A DNA stretch of 41,063 nt from a virus. Location of the stretch: positions 1 through 41,063 of IMG/VR virus record IMGVR_UViG_3300031670_000003. One strand, 5' to 3'. Both the position numbers and the translations under genes were made by a program. Positions 29,954 to 35,423 of the stretch are shown one piece after another. A model generated the notes under the pieces. That model did not search any database and was not told the DNA's origin. It saw only the letters and a list, made by a program, of their open reading frames with translations. Positions within the stretch are counted from its first letter, which is position 1; each line of letters opens with the position of its first letter.

Positions 29954-30928
29954 TCACCGCTTGGAGATGGAGAACAGCAAGACACCGCCGAGAGCGAAGC
30001 CAGCGAACCACATCCATGCCGGGATCGTCGGGGTGAGGGAGTTGTAGGTGCCCACCGCCCCGGTCTGCAATTGGCCCGGAGTGGCAAACGGATTCGCGGC
30101 GGTTGAAGTCTGGACCGACGTGAGGGTGGAGCGGTTCCCGTAGGCCACATTGGTTGCGGCGCCTTGGGCGAGAGCGGTGATTGCGGGCGAGTTGAGCACC
30201 GCGGTCAGATCCGATGCGAGATCTCCGAGTCCGGGCATGGTCCCTCCATTCCTGCACGCCCCGTTGCAGCCGGAGCAGCCGAGCCCGCCGCGCGGGCAGC
30301 CGGCGGGGCCACTGAGCCCGCTGAGCCCGTTGAGCCCCTTGAGTTGGCCCAGGCCGAACTCTGCGCCACCGGCATTGGCCTGTGCGGTGTCGAACTGGTA
30401 TCCGCTAGCGTCGTCCAGAGTGGGATCGAGCATAATCTGCTCCCCAGTACGCTTGTTGGCAGCAACAACATAGACGTGCGACCAGGGGGCGGATGGATCG
30501 TTCTCCTGCCCGCGCGGCTTGACCACGTGGAAGCGATTGGAGATGCCCACACTGTTGAGCAGGGCGGAGAGCAGAGTAGCGAAGTCGTCGCAATCCCCGG
30601 TGTGCATGCGCAGGGTGACCACGGGGGTCTGGAGGGATTCCTGCACAGCGTCGTTGTGCTCGCCGGTGAACCGGATGGTGTGGTGGATCCAACCGCTGAG
30701 CGCGCGGGCCTCGGCGGACTCATCGCGCGCGGGAACTTGGTTCTCGACAAGGATGTGGGAGGCGAGCTGGCGAATCTGCGCGTTCTGTGCACCCTCCCCG
30801 CCCAGAGCCATGGCCCGCATGAACGTGAGTGTGCGGCCGACGCCGGCGTTGCCGCTGGGCACATCGAACCGCTTGAGTTGGATGGGTTGGGACACCTGGC
30901 TGAGCGGAGTGAATCCGGCGTATGGCAT
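29954..30928 (-). CDS. transglutaminase-like cysteine protease, membrane-anchored
   Basis: 324 residues. The papain/transglutaminase fold is marked by Cys113 in Thr-Gly-Asp-Cys-Asp-Asp-Phe-Ala, His151 in Trp-Ser-His-Val-Tyr-Val-Val, and Asp168 in Leu-Asp-Pro-Thr. A Gly/Cys-rich linker (Cys-Pro-Arg-Gly-Gly-Leu-Gly-Cys and on, about 208-225) leads to a C-terminal membrane helix (Met-Trp-Phe-Ala-Gly-Phe-Ala-Leu-Gly-Gly-Val-Leu-Leu). Such proteins occur in several phages without proven roles; virion maturation protease or cell-wall crosslink cutter are possible. First gene of the virion operon, after a terminator. Confidence 0.88.
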   Translation of the reverse strand: MPYAGFTPLSQVSQPIQLKRFDVPSGNAGVGRTLTFMRAMALGGEGAQNAQIRQLASHILVENQVPARDESAEARALSGWIHHTIRFTGEHNDAVQESLQTPVVTLRMHTGDCDDFATLLSALLNSVGISNRFHVVKPRGQENDPSAPWSHVYVVAANKRTGEQIMLDPTLDDASGYQFDTAQANAGGAEFGLGQLKGLNGLSGLSGPAGCPRGGLGCSGCNGACRNGGTMPGLGDLASDLTAVLNSPAITALAQGAATNVAYGNRSTLTSVQTSTAANPFATPGQLQTGAVGTYNSLTPTIPAWMWFAGFALGGVLLFSISKR

Positions 30929-31094
30929 CGTTCCTCGATTCTACGCCCGCCCAACCCATCCCCGACCACGCGCCCGCTGCGCCCGCGGCCCATCCCCCGA
31001 CGTGCCGACAACACAGCGTGCAGCATGGCCGGGGGATGGGTGGCCGTGGCTGACGCCCAACGGGAACTGAATAGCACAGGTGCCGGGGGCGGGT
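30929..31094. other. intergenic region before the virion operon
   Basis: No gene seen. A TAGAAT lies just upstream of the protease start, too close for a normal leader and without a good -35 at 17 bases. A promoter for the phage sigma factor may be here, but I cannot name it. Confidence 0.4.
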
Positions 31095-31132
31095 CAAATA
31101 AAAGAAGGGCCGGAGGACGATGCCCCCGGCCC
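31095..31132 (-). terminator. leftward intrinsic terminator
   Basis: GGGCCGG (31107-31113) pairs with CCGGCCC (31126-31132); leftward the stem is followed by TTCTTTTATTTG. It ends the accessory operon running from 34.1 kb and insulates the virion operon. Confidence 0.85.
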
Positions 31133-31157
31133 TGTGAGTTGCGGCAAGATCAGGATA

Positions 31158-31313
31158 TCACATAGACTGCGACCCCGACCGCGACCACGACCCCGACCAC
31201 GACCGCGACCCCGAGCGCGACCACGACCACGACCCCGACCACGACCGCGACCGCGACCACGACCGCAACCGCGACCACGACCGCCGATTCAGTTGCCACG
31301 TGGGGAGCATCAT
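31158..31313 (-). CDS. Arg-Ser-Trp repeat peptide on hexanucleotide repeat
   Basis: A 51-codon frame starting at an ATG that overlaps the upstream stop (TGATG). After Met-Met-Leu-Pro-Thr-Trp-Gln-Leu it is made of (Trp/Arg/Gly)-Ser dipeptides. A second frame of the same repeat (from a GTG about 25 bases on, no ribosome site) would give a Val/Ala/Gly-only hydrophobic peptide of about 49 residues. The coupled start favours the Ser/Arg/Trp frame, but either or neither may be made. Confidence 0.4.
   Translation of the reverse strand: MMLPTWQLNRRSWSRLRSWSRSRSWSGSWSWSRSGSRSWSGSWSRSGSQSM
31171..31284. repeat. tandem hexanucleotide repeat (GACCNC)19
   Basis: Nineteen consecutive 6-base units of form GACCNC, with N mostly C, G or A; only two units deviate (GAGCGC and AACCGC). 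It lies inside the coding frame at 31158. Length changes in such a repeat stay in frame, so it could vary between relatives. Confidence 0.9.
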
Positions 31314-31594
31314 CACTTCTGCTCCCGCAACAGCGCGTGCGCCCACGGAATGACGGCGCACACCGCTCCCCGGTTGATGAAGCAGATATCCGGGCAGGGC
31401 TCGACCTCTTCGGCCACGCCATCCGCCAAGAACTGCTGGAACCGCCCCGTGTCGGCGATCCAGGCGGCGCCGCTCAGCACCAGCCAGTCCTTGCTCACCG
31501 CGACGAGCCTTCCCGTCCAGTGGTCGGAGACGGTGCGGACGTGGTAGTTCGCGCCGATTTTCAGTGCAGTTGCGAACACTTTTTTCTTTGCCAT
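31313..31594 (-). CDS. small beta-barrel (Sm-like) conserved hypothetical
   Basis: 93 residues. The core Tyr-His-Val-Arg-Thr-Val, then Thr-Gly-Arg-Leu-Val-Ala-Val, Leu-Val-Leu-Ser-Gly-Ala-Ala-Trp-Ile-Ala-Asp-Thr-Gly-Arg-Phe, and a late Gly-Ala-Val-Cys-Ala-Val-Ile-Pro-Trp follows a family seen in many bacterial and phage genomes, always as a short stand-alone protein. The strand pattern suggests an Sm/SH3-type barrel. No function is known to me. Confidence 0.75.
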   Translation of the reverse strand: MAKKKVFATALKIGANYHVRTVSDHWTGRLVAVSKDWLVLSGAAWIADTGRFQQFLADGVAEEVEPCPDICFINRGAVCAVIPWAHALLREQK

Positions 31595-31646
31595 AAGTTC
31601 TCCCGCCGCCCCGGACTTCCTGCGGCTGCCTGTTCTGTTTACGGTT

Positions 31647-31700
31647 TCAGTCCCGACCGGCGCCCAGACCGCGATTGTGAAGCATCATCGTTTTCTTCAT
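31647..31700 (-). CDS. possible 17-residue coupled peptide
   Basis: Met-Lys-Lys-Thr-Met-Met-Leu-His and on, 17 codons, starting in a TGATG overlap with the gene at 31700. Nothing else occupies the 105-base gap before the Sm-like gene. Too short to support by composition; recorded only because the overlap style matches real genes here. Confidence 0.2.
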   Translation of the reverse strand: MKKTMMLHNRGLGAGRD

Positions 31701-32029
31701 CACGCCTCGAACTTGTGGCCGCCGGGATGCCCAGCCGGGAAAGAGCACTGCACCAGCCCCCCGAAGCTGGCGGGACACCGCGCCGATTCCATCTGGTTAG
31801 GATATATGCACGGCTCCTCCCGCGTCCATCGCCCTTCCTGTGAGCAGAGCGGGCAGGGAGGAGGTGGCAACTTTGATTCCCTCCACAGGCAGAAGAGGGA
31901 ACTGGCCTCGAACATGAGGGAGATCGTGGCTAGAGTCCAGTCGCGGATCATCCACGAGGCGATGGCGCCCTCGAAACCGAAGATGCCCACGGTCAGGTAG
32001 AACATCATCCATCTGATGCTTTGTCTCAC
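31700..32029 (-). CDS. membrane protein with GHxGxH zinc motif
   Basis: 109 residues from a GTG overlapping the upstream stop. Two hydrophobic helices (about 7-25 and 31-50) are followed by Cys-Pro-Leu-Cys, then Cys-Pro-Ala near 92 and a final Val-Gln-Cys-Ser-Phe-Pro-Ala-Gly-His-Pro-Gly-Gly-His. The Cys-x5-Gly-His-x3-His end recurs in the genes at 38522, 38999 and 39633. Function unknown. Confidence 0.65.
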   Translation of the reverse strand: MRQSIRWMMFYLTVGIFGFEGAIASWMIRDWTLATISLMFEASSLFCLWRESKLPPPPCPLCSQEGRWTREEPCIYPNQMESARCPASFGGLVQCSFPAGHPGGHKFEA

Positions 32030-32184
32030 GCTGTCTCCCCGTTCTTGCGCTTCGCCCACCGCGCCTGGCCGGCCTTCTTGGCCAGCGCCGAGCGCTGTTT
32101 GGGGGTCATGGCGCCCATGCGCGCCCTGCCCCCCAGTTTGCCGAGCGCCGATGCAGCCCGGTTCTTCTTCTTGGGTTTTTCCAT
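32026..32184 (-). CDS. small basic protein with GGxAR / TPxQR motif
   Basis: 52 residues: Lys-rich start, then Leu-Gly-Lys-Leu-Gly-Gly-Arg-Ala-Arg, Met-Thr-Pro-Lys-Gln-Arg-Ser-Ala-Leu-Ala-Lys-Lys-Ala and Ala-Arg-Trp-Ala-Lys. This repeated helical motif is common in short bacterial and phage proteins suspected to bind nucleic acid. GTGA overlap with the next gene supports it. Confidence 0.65.
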   Translation of the reverse strand: MEKPKKKNRAASALGKLGGRARMGAMTPKQRSALAKKAGQARWAKRKNGETA

Positions 32185-32185
32185 T

Positions 32186-32548
32186 TTAGTCCTCCCACCT
32201 CTCAGACAGCCGACTCCCCAGCCGCGCGCGGAACTCCAGCGGCACCTCCGACGTGTAGACCCTCAGCCGGGGCTGGTTGACCCGCCGGGCAGTCCGCCAC
32301 ACCGCGCTTTGCCAGTCGGACTTCCACTTGCGTCCGACACCGTAACCGGGGCGATGCCGGTTGATGCGGTCCGCCGCCCCTTCCCGGAACTCCCGCACGG
32401 CCTCCGCCGCCGTGATAGGCCACCAGCCGCAGCAGCCATGCTTGAGAACCGTGTCCGGCGGGAGAGCCATAGCCGTGCGCCACGCCCGCGCGTAGGCGCC
32501 GAGTGGGATCTGCTTGCCGTTCGCCAGTACGATCACGCGCACAGCCAT
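32186..32548 (-). CDS. conserved phage hypothetical protein
   Basis: 120 residues from Met-Ala-Val-Arg-Val-Ile-Val-Leu. It has a His-Gly-Cys-Cys-Gly-Trp-Trp-Pro-Ile-Thr segment, then a basic helical part ending Gln-Pro-Arg-Leu-Arg-Val-Tyr and Phe-Arg-Ala-Arg-Leu. Similar phage proteins end the same way, to my recollection, without known function. Start overlaps the upstream stop (TGATG). Confidence 0.65.
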   Translation of the reverse strand: MAVRVIVLANGKQIPLGAYARAWRTAMALPPDTVLKHGCCGWWPITAAEAVREFREGAADRINRHRPGYGVGRKWKSDWQSAVWRTARRVNQPRLRVYTSEVPLEFRARLGSRLSERWED

Positions 32549-32760
32549 CAGACTTCCTCCGCGCGCAAATGCGCGCAGACCGGGCAGTTGGTCTGGTCCG
32601 AGCAGCCCCGCCGATGGACACGGGCCGCGATGCGCCACTCCTCCAGCGACGCGAGCGCCTGAAAGAAGTTCTCCATCCACGCCCGCCGAGAACTCAGCAG
32701 GCTGTCGAGGAGTTCGTTGTCCCCCTCTATTGTGGCGTTTACCGCGCCTCTCATTCTCAT
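32548..32760 (-). CDS. small Cys-containing helical protein
   Basis: 70 residues with a helical body and a C-terminal Cys-Ser-Asp-Gln-Thr-Asn-Cys-Pro-Val-Cys-Ala-His (about 53-64) that could bind zinc. It is preceded by leader copy 1 (32766-32813) with GGAGGGG as the ribosome site. Unknown function. Confidence 0.65.
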   Translation of the reverse strand: MRMRGAVNATIEGDNELLDSLLSSRRAWMENFFQALASLEEWRIAARVHRRGCSDQTNCPVCAHLRAEEV

Positions 32761-32765
32761 TTCAG

Positions 32766-32813
32766 TTGCCCCTCCTCAGGGCATCCCCACTTTCGCCGGT
32801 GAGGGCGGGCTAG
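32766..32813 (-). promoter_or_regulatory. repeated structured leader, copy 1
   Basis: First of four related leaders. Leftward: a stem CCTCAC/GTGGGG around a GGCGAA-type loop, then ATGCCC, a GCCCT/GGGGC stem-loop holding GAGGA, then the next start. Read with the copies at 33045, 33526 and 33822. Confidence 0.65.
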
Positions 32814-32814
32814 G

Positions 32815-33039
32815 CTACTCCTCCACCTCGACACTCTCGACACTAGGGGCATCGGACGCCAGCGTATCCTGCCCATCCTCCCAACGGACGAAGCCCAGCA
32901 GGCTGGGCTGGCCGGTAGCCAATAGCGTCTCTCCGGGGGCCATCACTGTGCCGATGGCCGGATCGAGGCACCCGGTAGAGCTGTCGCGCCAACGGACCCG
33001 GGTGCCGGGCTTAAGCGCCCCAAACTGCTTCGTTGTCAT
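32815..33039 (-). CDS. small beta-barrel-like protein
   Basis: 74 residues: Leu-Lys-Pro-Gly-Thr-Arg-Val-Arg-Trp-Arg-Asp near the start and Gly-Thr-Val-Met-Ala-Pro-Gly-Glu, as in small SH3/KOW-like barrels, then an acidic tail. Preceded by leader copy 2. No family recognised. Confidence 0.65.
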   Translation of the reverse strand: MTTKQFGALKPGTRVRWRDSSTGCLDPAIGTVMAPGETLLATGQPSLLGFVRWEDGQDTLASDAPSVESVEVEE

Positions 33040-33044
33040 CTTCC

Positions 33045-33090
33045 TTGCCCCTCCCAGGGCATCCCCACTTTCCCGGTGGGGGCGGGCTAG
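33045..33090 (-). promoter_or_regulatory. repeated structured leader, copy 2
   Basis: Leftward: CCCCAC-CGGGAAA-GTGGGG hairpin, ATGCCC, then GCCCT/AGGGGC around GGG, with the ribosome site inside, six bases before the start at 33039. Confidence 0.65.
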
Positions 33091-33311
33091 ATCGTCCGGC
33101 CCGGCAGGACCAAAAATTCCATCTGCGGGCTACCCGGCTGGACAGCCAGCGCCATCCAGTCGGCTCCGCACCGCGAGCACCTGACCACGATCAGGGAGTA
33201 GCTGGGGTGCCAGACCAGCCATTGGCCAGTCCCCGCCGGGCAGTCGGGGCAGCCCAGCCGCGCGAATTGCAGGGGCAGGTCGGCTGCCCCCGCCACGGGG
33301 ATACTAGTCAT
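33087..33311 (-). CDS. small zinc-ribbon protein
   Basis: 74 residues with Cys-Pro-Asp-Cys (about 20-23) and Cys-Ser-Arg-Cys (about 44-47) separated by a beta segment, a standard four-Cys ribbon. Starts eight bases inside the end of the upstream gene. Likely a nucleic-acid or protein adaptor. Confidence 0.7.
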   Translation of the reverse strand: MTSIPVAGAADLPLQFARLGCPDCPAGTGQWLVWHPSYSLIVVRCSRCGADWMALAVQPGSPQMEFLVLPGRTI

Positions 33312-33519
33312 TGGGGCGAGCCCACTCGCCCCGATTCAGGCGGCCCTGGTTCTGCTCGCTGCGGCGTACCGCCCCGCAGGAGCAGCGGTCCACGACCAGC
33401 AGGCTTCCGTGCGCGCGCTGGCGCAGAGAGTCCGCTGCGCAGGCGTTGGGCGTGACGCAAGCGGTCCAACCGCGTTCGGTTTGTTTCGCCGTGATGGCGC
33501 GATGCCGATGAGTAGCCAT
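33304..33519 (-). CDS. small Cys-containing basic protein
   Basis: 71 residues from Met-Ala-Thr-His-Arg-His-Arg. Cys residues near 20, 26 and a Cys-Ser-Cys pair near 46 suggest a metal site. An in-frame ATG eight codons upstream belongs to leader copy 3, so a longer form is possible. The start chosen has GGAGGGG nearby. Confidence 0.6.
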   Translation of the reverse strand: MATHRHRAITAKQTERGWTACVTPNACAADSLRQRAHGSLLVVDRCSCGAVRRSEQNQGRLNRGEWARPND

Positions 33520-33525
33520 TGTCCT

Positions 33526-33571
33526 CGCCCCTCCTTGGGGCATCCCACCTTTTGCCGGGTGGGGCCGGCTA
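33526..33571 (-). promoter_or_regulatory. repeated structured leader, copy 3
   Basis: Leftward: CCCACC/GGTGGG stem, then ATGCCCC and GCCCC-AAGGA-GGGGC, which places the Shine-Dalgarno AAGGAG in a loop. Stem bases differ from copies 1 and 2 but still pair. Confidence 0.65.
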
Positions 33572-33817
33572 TAGTTCCTTCGCCGTCACCATCGCCCGCT
33601 CCGCTTCGGCCTTAGCTGCCGCTTGCGTCCTGCAAACTCCTCGCCCCACGCACGCATCCCCCATCCCGGTGCGGCTATAGGACTCCACTTGCCGGGCGCG
33701 GTCGCTTACGGTCCAGTGCCAGGCGCGGCCGTGGCCGTGGCCCCTCACCGTAGCCTCCAAGGCTCCGGCAGTGGCCGAGAGATTGCCTACCATTCCCCAT
33801 TCGGTCCAGGTGGTCAT
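33569..33817 (-). CDS. small hypothetical protein
   Basis: 82 residues from Met-Thr-Thr-Trp-Thr-Glu-Trp. Mixed beta/alpha with an Ala/Glu-rich helical C-terminus (Ala-Ala-Ala-Lys-Ala-Glu-Ala-Glu-Arg-Ala). Looks like a short dsRBD-like or signal-less cytoplasmic protein. Preceded by leader copy 4. Confidence 0.6.
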   Translation of the reverse strand: MTTWTEWGMVGNLSATAGALEATVRGHGHGRAWHWTVSDRARQVESYSRTGMGDACVGRGVCRTQAAAKAEAERAMVTAKEL

Positions 33818-33821
33818 TTCT

Positions 33822-33868
33822 TTGCCCCTCCCAGGGCATCCCATGCTTTCCCGGACTTGGGACCGGCC
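33822..33868 (-). promoter_or_regulatory. repeated structured leader, copy 4
   Basis: The most diverged copy. Leftward: CCCA..GTCCGGGAAAGC..TGGG stem with one mismatch, then ATGCCCTGGGAGGGGC as in copy 2. First leader of the set in transcription order. Confidence 0.6.
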
Positions 33869-33911
33869 GCTCTCGCGGGTGCATTAGGCCGCCGAAGCGG
33901 CCCCCTCTGCG

Positions 33912-34130
33912 CTACAGGGTGTACCCGGCCCTGCGGGCCTCTGGGTCCAGGGCGATGTCATACGCCCCCGCCTGCTCCAGGATGCGCACTCCAGCGCTGA
34001 TTGCGGCCTGCAGTTCCGCCGCCGTCTCGGCGCTGATCGCATCCACGCGCCGACCGCCAGCCGGACCGGGCAGCGTGTACCGTACCTCTACGGTTACCGG
34101 CTCCTCCTCGTATTCAGCTTTGATATTCAT
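33912..34130 (-). CDS. small acidic hypothetical protein
   Basis: 72 residues: Met-Asn-Ile-Lys-Ala-Glu-Tyr, a beta segment (Val-Thr-Val-Glu-Val-Arg-Tyr-Thr-Leu) and an Ala-rich helix. The ribosome site is weak (GAGG close to ATG). First gene after the promoter at 34166. Unknown function. Confidence 0.6.
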   Translation of the reverse strand: MNIKAEYEEEPVTVEVRYTLPGPAGGRRVDAISAETAAELQAAISAGVRILEQAGAYDIALDPEARRAGYTL

Positions 34131-34165
34131 GCCTCGTAGCCCCCTAGCTACTCACCAACACAATC

Positions 34166-34194
34166 AGAATATTCCAGCCGCTTAGCATTGTCAA
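34166..34194 (-). promoter_or_regulatory. sigma70-type promoter for the accessory operon
   Basis: Leftward: TTGACA (-35, 34189-34194), exactly 17 bases, TATTCT (-10, 34166-34171). The surroundings are AT-richer than the coding DNA. It would drive the genes from 34130 to the terminator at 31095, probably early, by host polymerase. Confidence 0.75.
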
Positions 34195-34277
34195 CAACTA
34201 TTTTGCCCAATGTTTACGCGGCTTTTCGCAATCCACGCTATAAACTCCGCATTCCACGCGGCTAGAATAGCCTGAAA

Positions 34278-34919
34278 TTATTTCACCCGCGATTGGCAGG
34301 CACTTTCGAGGATCTTAGCCATGATCCCCTCCCGCTCCTGGGGACTCATCCACACCGGCCCCGCCTCCGGCTCCGGCTCCAAATCCAGCCGCGCGATCCT
34401 CTCCAACGAACTCCACTCTCCCCGGTCATCCACGCCCGCCGGAAACTGACGAGGTTCCTTGCGCTTGCGCCGAGTCCCTGCGATGATCTCCGCCGCCCGC
34501 CGGCGGTCGCGCGCGCGGGACTCCCGCTCCCTCTCGCGCCGCGCACGCTCCGCACTGAAAATCTGCGCGGGGCTCCGATTGCTTCGGCCTTCGTAGTAGC
34601 GAAGAATCTCATCCACGCGGAGCAGACACTTCTCCGCGCCGTAGTCGCCGGTGAGCACCTGGCGCCCGGAGAATGGAGAATCGCCGTTGAGCCGGAACCA
34701 GTCGCTCGGCGAGTCAATGCGCCGCCCCCACAGAACGAGGTGGTTGCGCAGCCAGCGCCGCTCGGAAGGCAGCAGGGCTCCGCGATGCGTGTCCAGGTAG
34801 TCGCGGAGAAGATCGCGCACGCGGATTGCAGAATCCATGTCCCCGCGCGGGCAAGCCAGTTCCTCCGAGCGGAGGGAGATCGTTGTGGGCATCGCGTCTA
34901 GCCAATAGCGGCGGGGCAT
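34278..34919 (-). CDS. hypothetical protein next to the origin-like region
   Basis: 213 residues from Met-Pro-Arg-Arg-Tyr-Trp, with GGAGG eight bases upstream. The first 100 residues are helical with Trp and Arg pairs; residues 120-160 are extremely rich in Arg/Glu (Ala-Arg-Arg-Glu-Arg-Glu-Arg-Glu), probably a long single helix. It is the only gene directly downstream of the palindrome cluster, so an origin-binding or replication-initiation role is conceivable. No family is recognised. Confidence 0.65.
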   Translation of the reverse strand: MPRRYWLDAMPTTISLRSEELACPRGDMDSAIRVRDLLRDYLDTHRGALLPSERRWLRNHLVLWGRRIDSPSDWFRLNGDSPFSGRQVLTGDYGAEKCLLRVDEILRYYEGRSNRSPAQIFSAERARRERERESRARDRRRAAEIIAGTRRKRKEPRQFPAGVDDRGEWSSLERIARLDLEPEPEAGPVWMSPQEREGIMAKILESACQSRVK

Positions 34920-35309
34920 CGTCACAACCTCCATTATCAGTATTGTATAGTAACCGACTACGCCACGATTAAAACTGGAATTTTACGTAATACATACCCC
35001 ACAAGTCCTTTGTTTTCGAGCGCCAATATGGGACCGATTCGCTTTCCATTCGCTTCATGGGGGGTATATTTTCCCAGTGTTTTCGCGCAAGCCGGGAGCC
35101 GGAATGCATCACAGCGTGGCGGTACCTAAGATCTATTGGTCTAGAATCGTTGTGTATATTCATCGGCCTCAACCCAAGTCCTTGCGGGGGGTACAGTTTA
35201 CGTTTTCGGCCTCCAGGGGCTTTCGGGGCGAATCGCACCACTTTTCCCCAGTATTCTCGCGGGTTCTGTCCTTAACCCCTTATGGATTTTGAGTGTTACA
35301 CAATAAGTA

Positions 35310-35327
35310 CCCGCAAGTCCTTGCGGG
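35310..35327. repeat. perfect palindromic repeat
   Basis: CCCGCAAGTCCTTGCGGG: two 8-base arms around TC. Flanking TAC and GTA nearly extend the symmetry. Identical to the copy at 35369. No U-run, so a protein site is likelier than a terminator. Confidence 0.85.
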
Positions 35328-35368
35328 GGTATGCAGTGAATGAATACATGCATTCAGTCCTGCATACT

Positions 35369-35386
35369 CCCGCAAGTCCTTGCGGG
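35369..35386. repeat. perfect palindromic repeat, second copy
   Basis: Exact copy of the 18-base palindrome at 35310, 59 bases further on, followed by TGGTACTAC. Nearly the same half-site plus flank occurs at 12531. Confidence 0.85.
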
Positions 35387-35423
35387 TGGTACTACTTGCG
35401 AAATTCGATGTACCCCCCGCAAA

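Larger units (their letters stand above)
34920..35423. other. noncoding region with repeated palindromes, candidate origin
   Basis: About 500 bases without a convincing gene, AT-richer than the rest. Repeats include two exact palindromes (separate entries), degenerate copies at 34997-35012 and 35173-35190, a related GTAC-bounded repeat at 35410-35438, and a direct pair at 35069-35087 and 35242-35261 (TTTTCCCAGTGTTTTCGCG-like). A TATACAAT stretch near 34940 could serve as a -10 for the gene at 34278. The layout resembles iteron-type origins. Confidence 0.55.

Noticed and set aside
31171-31284. Repeat tract as a CRISPR array
   Set aside because: Units are contiguous 6-mers with no spacers; a simple tandem repeat.
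33045-33060. Conserved ATGCCC in the leaders as a common upstream mini-ORF
   Set aside because: The frame after ATGCCC differs in each copy (immediate stop, eight codons with ATGA overlap, in-frame fusion), so a conserved peptide is not supported; RNA structure is.
35310-35386. The two palindromes as CRISPR repeats or terminators
   Set aside because: Only two exact copies, no spacer series, and no U-run beside either; protein-binding or origin elements fit better.
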